From positions 124,001 to 188,000 of the forward strand of contig CACNQD010000001.1 of NCBI GenBank assembly GCA_902622545.1: a stretch of DNA of 64,000 bases, given 5' to 3'. Both the position numbers and the translations under genes were made by a program. Under the pieces are notes generated by a model that did not search any database, had not been told where the DNA came from, and saw only the letters and a program-made list of their open reading frames with translations. Shown in pieces: positions 40,229 through 51,380 of this stretch. This DNA comes from an uncultured Pelagibacteraceae bacterium (GTDB lineage Bacteria > Pseudomonadota > Alphaproteobacteria > Pelagibacterales > Pelagibacteraceae). Each line of letters begins with the position of its first letter. Position 1 is the first letter of the stretch.

Positions 40229-41908
40229 TTGGTCGTGAATAAAATTTCTACAGAAGAATTATTTAAAATTGCTTATAATCATTTAAAAAACAAAAATTAC
40301 TCTAAATCTATTGAACTATTTAATAAGATACTAACTCATTTTCCAGAAAATTTATCTGTTTTAAGAAATTTACTGCACGCGTATGCTTTTTCTGGAGACT
40401 TTCACAACGCAGAAAATACGATCAAAAAAGTTTTAAGATTAAATGAAAAAGAGCCTTATGTTTATCAATTTTATGCATCAATTTTGAAAAACCAGGACAA
40501 AATTGATGAGATGATTAATCTAATTGAAGAAGGTTTAAGTAAAAATTTAATGAATCCCAAGTGGAAATACCAAAAAGAATTATTGTTTCCAGTAGTTGTA
40601 AAGGATAACGATGAAATTGATAAATTTAGAACAAAAATAAGTAAATGTTATGACCAAATTTTAGAAAATAGCGAACAACTATATTATGATAATGATCAGA
40701 TAATACAGACACCTCACTATGAATCATCTTATAATCAACATGATAATCTTGAACTAAATATCAAAAGTGTAAAGGCTTTAAGAAAAATTTATAGAGAATT
40801 AAATGAAAATTGTGTTGTTGAAAAAAAAGAAAATGAAAAAATAAAAATAGGTTTTATATCTGAATTTTTTACTAATCATACAATCGGTAAATTATTTAAG
40901 AATATTATTTTTAGTCTAGACCAAGCAAAATTTAATATTTTTATGTTACATTCTAAAAAAACAAAGACCAGCAAAATTTTTAATGAATTTATTGAAAAAG
41001 AAAAAAATGGTTTTTTGAAAAATGTTAGGCTTCCAGAAAAATTGGTTGATAAAATTAATTTTTTTAAAAAGGAAAAATTCAATATTTTATTTTATCCAGA
41101 CATTGGTATGTCGGTTGAGATGTATTATTTGTCTCTAATCAGACTTGCCAAACACCAGATAATGTCATGGGGTCATCCTGAAACAACAGGTAGTGAAAGT
41201 ATAGATTTTTTTCTATGTTCTAAAAGTTTAATTACAGATGAAACTTCAAAAAGCTACTCTGAAAAACTATTGTTGATGGATCACTTGCCAATGATTTATG
41301 AATTTCCAAAAATTGAACAAAAGGTAAATGATGCAGAATTATCTAAAAATAATATTTACTCCTGTCCGCAAACAATGTTTAAGTTTCATCCTGAATTTGA
41401 TCATATTTTAGCTGAAATACTAAAAAAAGATAAAAAAGGTGTTTTATATTTAATTAAAGATATCAATAAAATTTATTTCAATAAATTAATTGATCGTTTC
41501 AAGAAAATTAAATTTTTTGATCTGGATAGAGTTATTTTTCTTGATCCGCTCAGTAGAGATAATTATGTAAATCACTTAGGAACATCGTCTGTATTATTAG
41601 ATCCATTATTTTTTGGCGCGGGTAACTCATTTCACGAATCTATGGTATATGGAACACCAACAGTTACAATGCCAACTAAGTATATAAAATCTAGAATCGT
41701 TAGTGCTGCTTATATGCAGATGGAAATTGAGAAACCACCAATAGTTAAAAATAAAAATGAATATGTAGAATTAGCTATCGAAATCGCAAATAGTGATAAT
41801 TTATTAGAAATAAAAAAATACTATCAAAAGAAAGCTATTGAAAAACTATTCAACACTACAAAAGCTGGCGAGGAATTTAATCAAATTCTTCTTAATCTAT
41901 ACCAATGA
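40229..41908 (+). CDS. TPR protein with GT41/O-GlcNAc transferase-like C-terminal domain (non-ATG start)
   Basis: N-terminal TPRs; KIKIGFISEFFTNHTIGKLFKNII; LAKHQIMSWGHPETTGSESIDFFL; HESMVYGTPTVTMP. Confidence 0.8.
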   Translation: MVVNKISTEELFKIAYNHLKNKNYSKSIELFNKILTHFPENLSVLRNLLHAYAFSGDFHNAENTIKKVLRLNEKEPYVYQFYASILKNQDKIDEMINLIEEGLSKNLMNPKWKYQKELLFPVVVKDNDEIDKFRTKISKCYDQILENSEQLYYDNDQIIQTPHYESSYNQHDNLELNIKSVKALRKIYRELNENCVVEKKENEKIKIGFISEFFTNHTIGKLFKNIIFSLDQAKFNIFMLHSKKTKTSKIFNEFIEKEKNGFLKNVRLPEKLVDKINFFKKEKFNILFYPDIGMSVEMYYLSLIRLAKHQIMSWGHPETTGSESIDFFLCSKSLITDETSKSYSEKLLLMDHLPMIYEFPKIEQKVNDAELSKNNIYSCPQTMFKFHPEFDHILAEILKKDKKGVLYLIKDINKIYFNKLIDRFKKIKFFDLDRVIFLDPLSRDNYVNHLGTSSVLLDPLFFGAGNSFHESMVYGTPTVTMPTKYIKSRIVSAAYMQMEIEKPPIVKNKNEYVELAIEIANSDNLLEIKKYYQKKAIEKLFNTTKAGEEFNQILLNLYQ

Positions 41909-42742
41909 TCTTTTAAAACACTCTATTGTATTTTTTAATAAACAAGCAATAGTCATTGGTCCAACTCCACCTGGGACTGGGGTTATTGCTTTTGCAAATT
42001 TTGAAACTTCATCGAAATCTACATCGCCAACTATTCCTTCTTCAGTTTTATTAATACCAACATCGATTACTATAGATCCTTTCTTAATCCAATCGCCCTT
42101 AACAAGTTTTGGAATTCCGACAGCAACTACTAAAATGTCTGCCTTTAAGCATTCCTCTTTTAAATTTTTTGTTTTTGAATGAGCAATTGTCACTGTACAA
42201 TTTTCCTTTAGTAAAAGTTGAGTCATTGGTTTTCCATTTAAATTAGACCTGCCTAAAACAACTGCTTTTTTTCCATTTAGATTTGGCTCTATTTTTTTAA
42301 TCAACAAATGACATCCTAGTGGTGTACAAGGAACCGAACTTTCATAACCAGACGACAAATTACCCACGTTGTTAGGATGAAAACCGTCTACATCTTTTTT
42401 TGGATCGATTGCATCTATAATTTTTTTGTTATTGATATGTTTTGGAAGTGGCAACTGGACTAAAATGCCAGAAACATTTTCATCTTTATTGAGTTCACTA
42501 ATCTTTTCTAAAACAGTTTTTTCATCTACTGATTCAGGATATTTAATAATTTCTGATTTAAGACCAATTTCTACAGCTGATTTTTCTTTATTGCGTACAT
42601 AAATTTTGCTTGGTGCATATTCACCAATAAGTATTACGGTTAAGCCTGGGACTTTATTAAATTTTTTTTTTAAAATATCTACTTCATTTTTTAAATTTGA
42701 TCTTAAATCTGCAGCAGTTTTTTTTCCGTCTATTATAATCAT
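41897..42742 (-). CDS. folD: methylenetetrahydrofolate dehydrogenase/cyclohydrolase
   Basis: SGILVQLPLPKHIN, KDVDGFHPNNVGNLS, VVLGRSNLNGKPMTQLLL, PVPGGVGPMTIACLLKNT. Confidence 0.97.
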   Translation of the reverse strand: MIIIDGKKTAADLRSNLKNEVDILKKKFNKVPGLTVILIGEYAPSKIYVRNKEKSAVEIGLKSEIIKYPESVDEKTVLEKISELNKDENVSGILVQLPLPKHINNKKIIDAIDPKKDVDGFHPNNVGNLSSGYESSVPCTPLGCHLLIKKIEPNLNGKKAVVLGRSNLNGKPMTQLLLKENCTVTIAHSKTKNLKEECLKADILVVAVGIPKLVKGDWIKKGSIVIDVGINKTEEGIVGDVDFDEVSKFAKAITPVPGGVGPMTIACLLKNTIECFKRSLV

Positions 42743-42748
42743 TCTAAA

Positions 42749-43039
42749 TCAAAAAATTAATGGTGCTATATAAAGTTTCATACACATTTCTAGAAACCAT
42801 ATCAATAAAAGAAGAATGACCGGAGATATATCGATAGCACCCAAATTAGGTAAAAAAGCTCTAATCTTTCTTAAAAAAGGCTCTGTTAGTCTATATGTAA
42901 AATCCAAAACTAAATAAACAAATCGATTTGTAGTATTTAAAACATTAAAAGCAACTAACCAGCTAATTATTACGTTAGCTATAACAACATAAGAATATAA
43001 TTTTAAAATTTGCAATGATAAATAAAATATAGCTATCAT
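42749..43039 (-). CDS. YggT family membrane protein
   Basis: VIANVIISWLVAFNVLN...LTEPFLRKIRAFLPNLGAIDISPVILLLLIWFL. Confidence 0.92.
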   Translation of the reverse strand: MIAIFYLSLQILKLYSYVVIANVIISWLVAFNVLNTTNRFVYLVLDFTYRLTEPFLRKIRAFLPNLGAIDISPVILLLLIWFLEMCMKLYIAPLIF

Positions 43040-44121
43040 TTTTTTTCGACGTAGATAGATTGACTTGGAAAAGCAAATGAGGCTTTATTTTTTTCAACTA
43101 TTTGCTTAATTTCAATGGCTAATTTTTCTTTAACTTTTAACCACTCACTCCAACTACTAGTTTTGGTGAAGCATCTTACATACATATCTATCGAACTATC
43201 TGAAAATTTATCTACTCTAACTGCAAGCCCTACTTTTTTATCGTAGTCATCGTTTTCCTTAATATGTTTTTCGATTTGATCTCTTATATTTTTTAATTGA
43301 TCAACCGTTGTGTCGTATTGCAAAGTAATTATCCAGCTTATAAGCCAGTTAGTAGTTTGGCTTACATTAATAACAGCATTTTCCGCAAACTGAAAATTAG
43401 GAATTATAGCTAATGATTTATCAAATTTTCTAATAGTTGTTGATCTAAATCCTATTTTTTCAACAATTCCTTCAATTGTGCCCTCTACTAATATCCAATC
43501 ACCCATTTTAAATCTTTTTTCTACAAGAACTAAAATCCCAGATATTAAATTTTTAAATAAGTCTTGTGCTCCTAGTGCAACAGCTACTCCAAAAAGACCT
43601 AATCCAGCAATAATTGGTCCAATTTTTATTCCCCATAATTCTAAGACAGCGGCAGCACCTAAAATAAAAATTAAAATTTTTAATGATTTGATTATCCATC
43701 CTATTAATTCTTGTGTAAGAATTTTATCTAATCCACTTAAGATATATGAAATTGGCTCTATAATTTGGTGAATAATCCAAAATAATAAAATAGTTATTAA
43801 AGTTCTATTAATAGTGTCTACAAAAGACCTGGTATCCTCGGTAAACGTCATATAATAACTTGCGAAGAAGAAACCTAAAACTATAGGTAAAAAACGTGCT
43901 GGTCCTACCATAGCTTTTACAAAAGTATCATCTAATTTGTTGGTTGTTCTTTTTGAGATAAGTTCCAGTTTTTTTATTATCAATTTACTAATCAATCCTC
44001 TAAAAATTAGAAATATTAAAAAAATTCCTAATCCAATTAGTATCTGACCGATATTAATTCCTAAAATTCCTTTATCCCAAACAGAAAGAAATAAATTTTT
44101 TAAATTAACAAAAACTTCCAT
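43036..44121 (-). CDS. MscS family mechanosensitive channel
   Basis: GLGLFGVAVALGAQDLFKNLISGILVLVEKRFKMGDWILVEGTIEGIVEKIGFRSTTIRKFDKSLAIIPN. Confidence 0.94.
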   Translation of the reverse strand: MEVFVNLKNLFLSVWDKGILGINIGQILIGLGIFLIFLIFRGLISKLIIKKLELISKRTTNKLDDTFVKAMVGPARFLPIVLGFFFASYYMTFTEDTRSFVDTINRTLITILLFWIIHQIIEPISYILSGLDKILTQELIGWIIKSLKILIFILGAAAVLELWGIKIGPIIAGLGLFGVAVALGAQDLFKNLISGILVLVEKRFKMGDWILVEGTIEGIVEKIGFRSTTIRKFDKSLAIIPNFQFAENAVINVSQTTNWLISWIITLQYDTTVDQLKNIRDQIEKHIKENDDYDKKVGLAVRVDKFSDSSIDMYVRCFTKTSSWSEWLKVKEKLAIEIKQIVEKNKASFAFPSQSIYVEKK

Positions 44122-44124
44122 ATT

Positions 44125-44823
44125 TTAAATTTTATATAATAAAAATTCCTCTTCACCAGGGTTAAATAAAAATATTTTTTTCCATTTTATCACATTTAAA
44201 ACTGATGAGGTTTTTTCACCAATGCACATTAAGTTAGTATTCATCCAATAGTCAACCAATTCATATTTTTTAATTAAATTTAAAAAGCTTTTTGCACTAT
44301 TTTCAGAATAAACATACACTAAATTTGGCATATCTCTCTTCAAAGACTTTAAAAATGATGTATCTAAATTTTTGTTATGTTTAACCGTATAATTTATTAA
44401 TCTCTTAACATTGTACCCTTCAGAAATTAGCTCTTTGTCTAAAGGAAATGATACAATATCTCCACTTACATAGAGTATCTTGTTATCTTTTATTGATAAA
44501 TTTTGTTGTACAAGTTCTTTCAAATTTCTAGCATTGCCATCAGCTGCAAATACATTTTGGAAACCATTAGACCTTGCAGTTTTTTCTGTATATGACCCAA
44601 CACAAAAACATAAAATATTTTTTTTTATATTCTTTAAATTTAAAAATTTAATTGCATTAGAACTCGTAAAAATAATTGCATTATAATTATAAATTTTTAT
44701 TTCATTATAATCCAATTTATAAATCTCTAATAAAGGTAAGTTTGAAACTTTGACTCCATTTGATGTAAACTTATAAATTAAATCTTTTGAATCTTCTAAA
44801 TTACGAGTTATTAAAACGTGCAT
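44125..44823 (-). CDS. hemD: uroporphyrinogen-III synthase
   Basis: HVLITRNLEDSKDLIYKF, IIFTSSNAIKF, LCFCVGSYTEKTARSNGF; next to hemC. Confidence 0.85.
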   Translation of the reverse strand: MHVLITRNLEDSKDLIYKFTSNGVKVSNLPLLEIYKLDYNEIKIYNYNAIIFTSSNAIKFLNLKNIKKNILCFCVGSYTEKTARSNGFQNVFAADGNARNLKELVQQNLSIKDNKILYVSGDIVSFPLDKELISEGYNVKRLINYTVKHNKNLDTSFLKSLKRDMPNLVYVYSENSAKSFLNLIKKYELVDYWMNTNLMCIGEKTSSVLNVIKWKKIFLFNPGEEEFLLYKI

Positions 44824-44824
44824 T

Positions 44825-45736
44825 TTATTTTTTATATTCGCCCTGAGAAATTTTTTTCAAATATTTTCCAACAATTACCCCAATATTTAGTGCTTTATTT
44901 AAACTATCAGAGTATTCGTAATAATATCTTTTTTTTCCATCAATTGAAAATAGTTCGGCTTTTAAAATCAAATTTTTTTTATTTATTACTGAATAAATAC
45001 CCACTGCTGTACTACAATCACCTTTCAAAATTTTTAAAACTTTTCTCTCAGCGTTTGCTCTAATTCTTGTATTTTTATGGTTAACTTTCTCTAAAAGTTT
45101 ATTAATTTTGTTATCCTCTTTTCTTGCTTGTAAAGATATTATACCTTGCCCTGCGGAAGGAATGATTTTGTTACAATCAAATTCTTGAGTTATGAAACTT
45201 GACATTTTCAAGGAATGTAAGCCTGCCTTCGCGAGTATAATTGCATCATATTTTTTTTTATTAAGTTTTTTTATTCTACTATCAACATTCCCTCTAATGA
45301 GTTTAAATTTTAAATCAGGTCTTACTAGTTTTAATTGAAATTCTCTTCTGAAAGAAGATGTTCCTATCATAGCGTTTTTTTTTAATTTATTCAGACTTAA
45401 ATTATTTCTACTTATTAGCACCTCATTTGGTGCATTTCTTTTAAGAAACGAGTTTAAAACTAGGCCACTAGTTTCTTCGTAGGGAATATCTTTTAAAGAA
45501 TGAACCGCAATATCAATTTTTTTTAAAATTAGCTCTTTCTCAATATTTTTAACAAATTCCCCTTTCCCCCCAATATCTGAGGTCCTGCGATTTAAAATTT
45601 TATCACCTTTTGTAATTATTTTTTTTAATTCAATTTTTCCACTATAAAATTTTTTTAATTCTTTAATGGCTTGCTCTGCATATTTGATAGCCAATTTACT
45701 TCCTCTTGTTCCAACAATTATTTTTTTTTTATTCAT
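44825..45736 (-). CDS. hemC: hydroxymethylbilane synthase (porphobilinogen deaminase)
   Basis: VGTRGSKLAIKYAEQ, GKGEFVKNIEKELI, DIAVHSLKDIPYE, IGTSSFRREFQL, RGNVDSRIKKL, GDCSTAVGIYS. Confidence 0.96.
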   Translation of the reverse strand: MNKKKIIVGTRGSKLAIKYAEQAIKELKKFYSGKIELKKIITKGDKILNRRTSDIGGKGEFVKNIEKELILKKIDIAVHSLKDIPYEETSGLVLNSFLKRNAPNEVLISRNNLSLNKLKKNAMIGTSSFRREFQLKLVRPDLKFKLIRGNVDSRIKKLNKKKYDAIILAKAGLHSLKMSSFITQEFDCNKIIPSAGQGIISLQARKEDNKINKLLEKVNHKNTRIRANAERKVLKILKGDCSTAVGIYSVINKKNLILKAELFSIDGKKRYYYEYSDSLNKALNIGVIVGKYLKKISQGEYKK

Positions 45737-45771
45737 AATATTTTAAATTACATATATTAATTAAATTAATT

Positions 45772-46839
45772 ATGAAAAAAAAAATACTTATATTAGGTAT
45801 AGAAACAAGTTGTGACGAGACCTCGGTTTCTATAATTCAAGATAATGGTAAAAAAACACCAAAAATATTAGCTAATGTGATTTCTAGCCAAATAAAAGTT
45901 CATAAAAAATTCGGGGGAGTAGTGCCAGAATTGGCCGCAAGAAGTCATTTAGAAAAAATTGAAATTATTACAAAAAAAGCATTAAAGAAAAGTAAAGTGA
46001 AATTAAAAGATTTAGATGCTATATCAGCTACAGCTGGACCTGGTTTAATTGTATGTTTATCAGTCGGATTCAACTTTGCAAAAGCATTGTCGATGGCTTT
46101 AAAAAAACCTTTAATAGCTGTTAACCACTTAGAAGGTCATGCTCTAAGTCCAATGTTTGAAAACAAGATAAATTTCCCTTATCTACTTTTATTAATTTCA
46201 GGGGGGCATACTCAATTTCTTGTAGTTAGAGGTTTAGGCAAATACAAAAGAATAGGCACTACAATAGATGATGCGCTTGGTGAGGCTTTTGATAAAACTG
46301 CAAAAATGTTAGGTTTTGGATTTCCGGGTGGACCTGAGATAGAAAAATACTCAAAAAAAGGTAATCCTGATAAATTTGATCTTCCTAAACCCATAATTAA
46401 CAAAGGTGGATGTAATTTCTCTTTTGCGGGATTAAAAACTGCAGTGCTAAGATATAAAAACTTTATAAAAACAAAAAAGGATAAATATGATTTAGCTGCT
46501 TCTTTCCAGGCAACAGTTTTAAAAATAATTTATAAAAAGACAAAAGTAGCTATATCGGAATTTAAAAAAGTATCAAAAGGTAGATCTTTGATAGTAGCAG
46601 GTGGTGTTGCTGCTAATAAACAAATTAGAAATATAATAAAGAAAGTTTGTTATGAGGAAAACTTTAAAATATACTTTCCAAAGAATGAATTATGTACAGA
46701 TAATGCTGCAATGATTGCAATCGCAGGATTAAAAAAATTTAAACAGAAAAAATTTAATAACTTAAATTTTTCTGTAAAACCAAGATGGCCTTTAGATAAT
46801 AAAGCAAAATTTTTAAAAGGATCTGGTGTAAAATTATAA
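45772..46839 (+). CDS. tsaD: tRNA N6-adenosine threonylcarbamoyltransferase
   Basis: LGIETSCDETSVSII, GGVVPELAARSHLE, NHLEGHALSP, LLISGGHTQF, GGVAANKQIR. Confidence 0.97.
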   Translation: MKKKILILGIETSCDETSVSIIQDNGKKTPKILANVISSQIKVHKKFGGVVPELAARSHLEKIEIITKKALKKSKVKLKDLDAISATAGPGLIVCLSVGFNFAKALSMALKKPLIAVNHLEGHALSPMFENKINFPYLLLLISGGHTQFLVVRGLGKYKRIGTTIDDALGEAFDKTAKMLGFGFPGGPEIEKYSKKGNPDKFDLPKPIINKGGCNFSFAGLKTAVLRYKNFIKTKKDKYDLAASFQATVLKIIYKKTKVAISEFKKVSKGRSLIVAGGVAANKQIRNIIKKVCYEENFKIYFPKNELCTDNAAMIAIAGLKKFKQKKFNNLNFSVKPRWPLDNKAKFLKGSGVKL

Positions 46840-48822
46840 ATAAATATCCTCAGGATTTTCTTTATTTAAATATCTATTAGAAATTATTTCATAAGCTCTT
46901 TCTAAGTTTTTGGTAAATAGTTCACTGTCAAATAATGGGTTTTTATCTTTAGAAATTTTTAATTTCTCTTTTAAGTGTTTTAAATATTTTGCATCAGAGG
47001 CAATTTTGATTGCCTTATCGATATATTCTTTATCGGAGTGAGTAATTAATTCTTCTAAGCTACTAGTCTTCAACAAACTAGATGCTACTCTGCTATGAAA
47101 TGATTTTCCCATCTTGGTTAGAACTGGCACTCCTGCCCAAATTGAGTCATTGCAAGTTGTATGTGCATTATAAGGGAAGGTATCAAGGAATAAATCTGCA
47201 AGTTTAATTCTTGCTAAATGCTCTTCGACGCTGATGGGGTGACTAAATATAATTCTATCAGACTCTATATTATTTTTTTCAAACTCTTTTTTAAAATTTG
47301 TTATAAATTTATTATTTTTTGATAAAAGCCACAATACACTTTTTGGAACTTTTTTTAAAATTTCTGCCCACAAGTTGCAAGTAGTTTTTAATATTTTTTG
47401 ATTAGAATTAAAACAGCAAAAAATAAATTTATCCTCAGGTAAATTAAATTGTTTTTTTTCAAATTTTTTATTTGATATAAATCGATTCTTTTCAGATGGT
47501 TGATAAGAATTTGGAAGATAAATAATTTTTTCAGTATAAAATTTTTTTTCATACTCCTGTATTACAGTTTTATCAGCAAGTATGTATTCAATTTTATTAG
47601 TTCCTGAAGTTCCTGGATAACCTAGAAAATTTATTTGAATTGGAGCGCATTTATTCATGAAAATCTCTATTCGATTTTCAAAACCACCCGTGTGTCCCAT
47701 TAAATCAATAGCAATGTCAATTTTTAATTCTCTAGATAAATTTACAATTTCCTCACTGCTCTTGTCAGCAACCTCATGAAACTTAAAAAAAGCCTTTTTA
47801 AGTCTTAAATAATATGGATCGTTTTCCTTGTGTCTTTTTCCAAAATAAAAACCATGCACATTATACCTTGATTTATCATGCAGCTCTATTGATCTTGATA
47901 TTAAATGTCCGACAGGATGATTCCTAAAATCAGCAGAAAAATATCCAATATTTAATTTTTTATGGTTTTCTAAATTTGAAAACTGATATTCGTTGTATTT
48001 TTCATCTTTTTTAAAATTTACCCAAATTTTTGCAGTTTCATTTTGTATTAAAGGTGAGTCAAAAATATAAGATACAAGTAATGGGTCTGATACCTCTTTC
48101 CCTTTTTTGATTTTTTTATATATGTCATCAAAGTTATTTTCGATATTATCCCATTCACAATTTTTTAGTTTTTCAAAAACAATATTTCCTAAAACATAAG
48201 GATAATCAGGATCAATTAAATAAGCACTTTTGTAAGAGTTAATTGACTCTACCTGTTTATTTAGTTGTGATAAAATTAATGCTTTTTCGTTATATAGATA
48301 TGCATCATTTGGATTGTAATTAATCATTTCATCTAAAAAAGATAGTGCTTCTTTTTTTTTATCCATTAGTCGTAAAAGCTCCAGTTTGCTTTTAATTAAA
48401 ATTGGAATATTTGGCTTTAACTTTAATGATTTATTTAAAAAAAATAATGCATCATGATGATTGTTTTTTTTTAAATATACATTACTGATCCCATATGAAG
48501 CCTCAAAATAATTAGGCTTAAGGTTTAAAGCTTCGGTAAAATATTTTAAAGATTCATCTAAATTATTCAATTTAGAGTATACGTTTCCTAGATTATTAAA
48601 TGCAAAAGCATAATCTGGTTTAATATTTATAACCTTTTTCCATAGTTTTATTGCTTCTTCGTAATTACCGAGACGGAATAAAACATAACCATGAATGTTA
48701 ATAAATTCGAAATTTTGTTCTAGATTATTTTTAATACTATCACATATGCTCTTAGCATCATTGAATTTATTATGTTTAACTAATTCTAAAATTTTGTTGA
48801 TTTTATCTTTCATAAAACACAA
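46834..48822 (-). CDS. TPR-containing O-GlcNAc transferase (SPINDLY/OGT, GT41)-like protein
   Basis: Multiple TPRs (PDYAFAFNNLGNVYSKLNNLDESLKYFTEALNLKPNY); NIGYFSADFRNHPVGHLI; IQINFLGYPGTSGTNKIEYILAD; LFLDTFPYNAHTTCNDSIWAGVPVLTKMGKSFHSRV. Confidence 0.9.
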   Translation of the reverse strand: MCFMKDKINKILELVKHNKFNDAKSICDSIKNNLEQNFEFINIHGYVLFRLGNYEEAIKLWKKVINIKPDYAFAFNNLGNVYSKLNNLDESLKYFTEALNLKPNYFEASYGISNVYLKKNNHHDALFFLNKSLKLKPNIPILIKSKLELLRLMDKKKEALSFLDEMINYNPNDAYLYNEKALILSQLNKQVESINSYKSAYLIDPDYPYVLGNIVFEKLKNCEWDNIENNFDDIYKKIKKGKEVSDPLLVSYIFDSPLIQNETAKIWVNFKKDEKYNEYQFSNLENHKKLNIGYFSADFRNHPVGHLISRSIELHDKSRYNVHGFYFGKRHKENDPYYLRLKKAFFKFHEVADKSSEEIVNLSRELKIDIAIDLMGHTGGFENRIEIFMNKCAPIQINFLGYPGTSGTNKIEYILADKTVIQEYEKKFYTEKIIYLPNSYQPSEKNRFISNKKFEKKQFNLPEDKFIFCCFNSNQKILKTTCNLWAEILKKVPKSVLWLLSKNNKFITNFKKEFEKNNIESDRIIFSHPISVEEHLARIKLADLFLDTFPYNAHTTCNDSIWAGVPVLTKMGKSFHSRVASSLLKTSSLEELITHSDKEYIDKAIKIASDAKYLKHLKEKLKISKDKNPLFDSELFTKNLERAYEIISNRYLNKENPEDIYL

Positions 48823-48889
48823 TAATAATATTAGTTTATAATAAATAAAAATAATTTTTAGTTATTTATGTAACTTGAAATAGGTTTTT

Positions 48890-49297
48890 GTGATGAAATA
48901 TTGGTTATTAAAATCAGAGCCAGACGTTTGGTCAATTGATCAGCAAATTAAGGCTGGTACTAAAGGAGTTATTTGGGATGGGGTAAGAAATTACCAAGCA
49001 GCTAATAATTTAAAAAATATGAATGTAGGTGACTTATGTTTTTTTTACCATTCAAATATTGGTAAAGAGATAGTTGGGATTGTAAAAATTATCAAAAAAG
49101 CTTTTATAGACCCTACCGATAAAAAAAGGAAGTTTGTTGCTGTAAAGGTAAAATTTCACAAAAAATTGAAAAAACCTATTAGTTTACATAAAATAAAGAA
49201 AATAAGGGATCTTCAACAATTACCTCTTATAAAACAAAGCAGATTATCAGTAATGCCTATTGACTCTAAAAGCTGGAAGATTTTAAATAGGTTATGA
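48890..49297 (+). CDS. EVE domain-containing protein
   Basis: MKYWLLKSEPDVWSIDQ, GVIWDGVRNYQAANNLKNMNVGDLCFFYHSN, QSRLSVMPI. Confidence 0.94.
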   Translation: MMKYWLLKSEPDVWSIDQQIKAGTKGVIWDGVRNYQAANNLKNMNVGDLCFFYHSNIGKEIVGIVKIIKKAFIDPTDKKRKFVAVKVKFHKKLKKPISLHKIKKIRDLQQLPLIKQSRLSVMPIDSKSWKILNRL

Positions 49298-49313
49298 AAT
49301 ATCTTAAAAAATT

Positions 49314-51380
49314 ATGGCAATGAAATTAAAAAAAAGGAAAAAGTCAAAAAGAAGAAAAAAATTATCGAAGAAATCATATAAGAAGACACGTAAAGTAAAA
49401 AAAGTTAGTGGAAAAATTAAGTTAAAGAATATAGATAACAAATCTGGAGAGAAAATTTATAAAGTTAAATCTGAATGGTTAAAAAAAGCTCTCGTCAGTA
49501 GAAAAATTTACGAAAAAAAATATAGTCATTCTTTAAAGGATAATGAAGGTTTTTGGAGAAAAGAAGGTAAAAGAATAACCTGGATTAAACCGTATACAAA
49601 AATAAAAGACGTAAAATATAGTAGTTCAGAAGTAAATATTAAATGGTACTACGATGGTACACTTAATGCCTCAGCAAATTGTATAGATAGACATTTAAAA
49701 AATAATAAAGACAAAACCGCTATCATGTGGGTTGGAGATGACCCTAAATCTCAAAAAAAAATTACCTATAAACAGTTACACAGTGAAGTTTGCAAAATTG
49801 CAAATGGTTTAAAAGAAATTGGAGTTCAAAAAGGTGATAGAGTTACAATTTATTTAACAATGATACCAGAGCTGGCTTATACAATGTTAGCTTGTGCAAG
49901 AATTGGTGCTATTCACTCCATTATTTTCGGGGGATTTTCACCTGATAGTATTGCTGGTCGTATAAATGATTGTGAGTCTGATTATATCGTAACAGCTGAT
50001 GAGGGTATAAGAGGTGGAAAAACAATACCATTAAAATCAATTACAGATGAAGCTTTATTAAGTTGCCCAAATGTAAAAAAATGTGTTGTTGTTAAAAGAA
50101 CAGGTAATGACATAAGTTGGGATAATAGCCGAGATGTATGGTATCACGATATAACAAAAAATGTTTCTTCAAATTGTGAACCAGAGGAAATGAATGCTGA
50201 AGACCCCCTATTCATTTTGTATACATCAGGGTCAACAGGAAAACCGAAAGGAGTTCTTCACACAACAGGAGGATACTTGGTTTATGCGTCAATGACGCAT
50301 CAATACATTTTTAATTACAAACCAAAAGATGTTTACTGGTGTACAGCAGATATAGGATGGGTTACTGGTCATAGTTATATAATTTATGGACCTCTGGCTA
50401 ATGGTGCTACTAGTCTAATGTTTGAGGGGATACCCACTTATCCCGATACATCTAGATGGTGGCAGATTATTGATAAATATAAAGTTAATATTTTTTATAC
50501 AGCACCAACTGCAATAAGAGCTTTAATGAGAGAAGGTGATAATCCAGTAAAAAAAACCTCTAGAAAAACCCTTAAGTTGCTTGGAACAGTTGGAGAACCA
50601 ATAAACCCTGAGGCATGGGAATGGTATTATAAGACTGTTGGTGATTCAAGATGTCCAATAGTTGATACTTGGTGGCAAACAGAGACAGGGGGAATTTTAA
50701 TTAGTCCACAAACTGGTGCAATAGATCTTAAGCCTGGATCTGCTACTAAGCCTTTCTATGGCATCAAACCTGTTATAGTTGATAAGACAGGCAAAATATT
50801 AAAAGGCGAGGCCCAAGGAAGACTTTGCATAGCACAATCTTGGCCTGGACAAATGAGAACAGTTTATGGCGATCATAATAGATTTATTGAAACTTACTTT
50901 TCTCAATTTGATGGAAAATATTTTACTGGCGATGGATGCAGGAGAGATAAAGACGGTTATTACTGGATAACAGGTAGAGTAGATGATGTAATAATTGTAT
51001 CAGGACACAATCTTGGAACAGCAGAAATTGAGAGTGCGTTCGTTGCGCACCCAAAAGTTGCTGAAGCTGCAGTGGTTGGATATCCTCATGATATAAAAGG
51101 AAATGGTCTTTATTGTTACGTGACTCTTAACGTAGGTGAAAAAGCAGATGGGGATTTGGAAAGAGAATTAAAGTTATGGGTAAGAAAACAAATTGGTCCA
51201 ATTGCAACACCTGATCTAATACATTTTTCTCCTGGATTACCAAAAACTAGATCTGGTAAAATAATGAGAAGAATTTTAAGAAAGATTGCGGCAAACGAAC
51301 ACGATCAACTTGGTGATACAACAACTTTGGCTGATCCAAGTGTAGTACAAAGTTTAGTTGATGAGAGAAAAAACATTTAA
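49314..51380 (+). CDS. acsA: acetyl-CoA synthetase with Lys/Arg-rich N-terminal extension
   Basis: [75 protein letters not shown]. Confidence 0.96.
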   Translation: MAMKLKKRKKSKRRKKLSKKSYKKTRKVKKVSGKIKLKNIDNKSGEKIYKVKSEWLKKALVSRKIYEKKYSHSLKDNEGFWRKEGKRITWIKPYTKIKDVKYSSSEVNIKWYYDGTLNASANCIDRHLKNNKDKTAIMWVGDDPKSQKKITYKQLHSEVCKIANGLKEIGVQKGDRVTIYLTMIPELAYTMLACARIGAIHSIIFGGFSPDSIAGRINDCESDYIVTADEGIRGGKTIPLKSITDEALLSCPNVKKCVVVKRTGNDISWDNSRDVWYHDITKNVSSNCEPEEMNAEDPLFILYTSGSTGKPKGVLHTTGGYLVYASMTHQYIFNYKPKDVYWCTADIGWVTGHSYIIYGPLANGATSLMFEGIPTYPDTSRWWQIIDKYKVNIFYTAPTAIRALMREGDNPVKKTSRKTLKLLGTVGEPINPEAWEWYYKTVGDSRCPIVDTWWQTETGGILISPQTGAIDLKPGSATKPFYGIKPVIVDKTGKILKGEAQGRLCIAQSWPGQMRTVYGDHNRFIETYFSQFDGKYFTGDGCRRDKDGYYWITGRVDDVIIVSGHNLGTAEIESAFVAHPKVAEAAVVGYPHDIKGNGLYCYVTLNVGEKADGDLERELKLWVRKQIGPIATPDLIHFSPGLPKTRSGKIMRRILRKIAANEHDQLGDTTTLADPSVVQSLVDERKNI

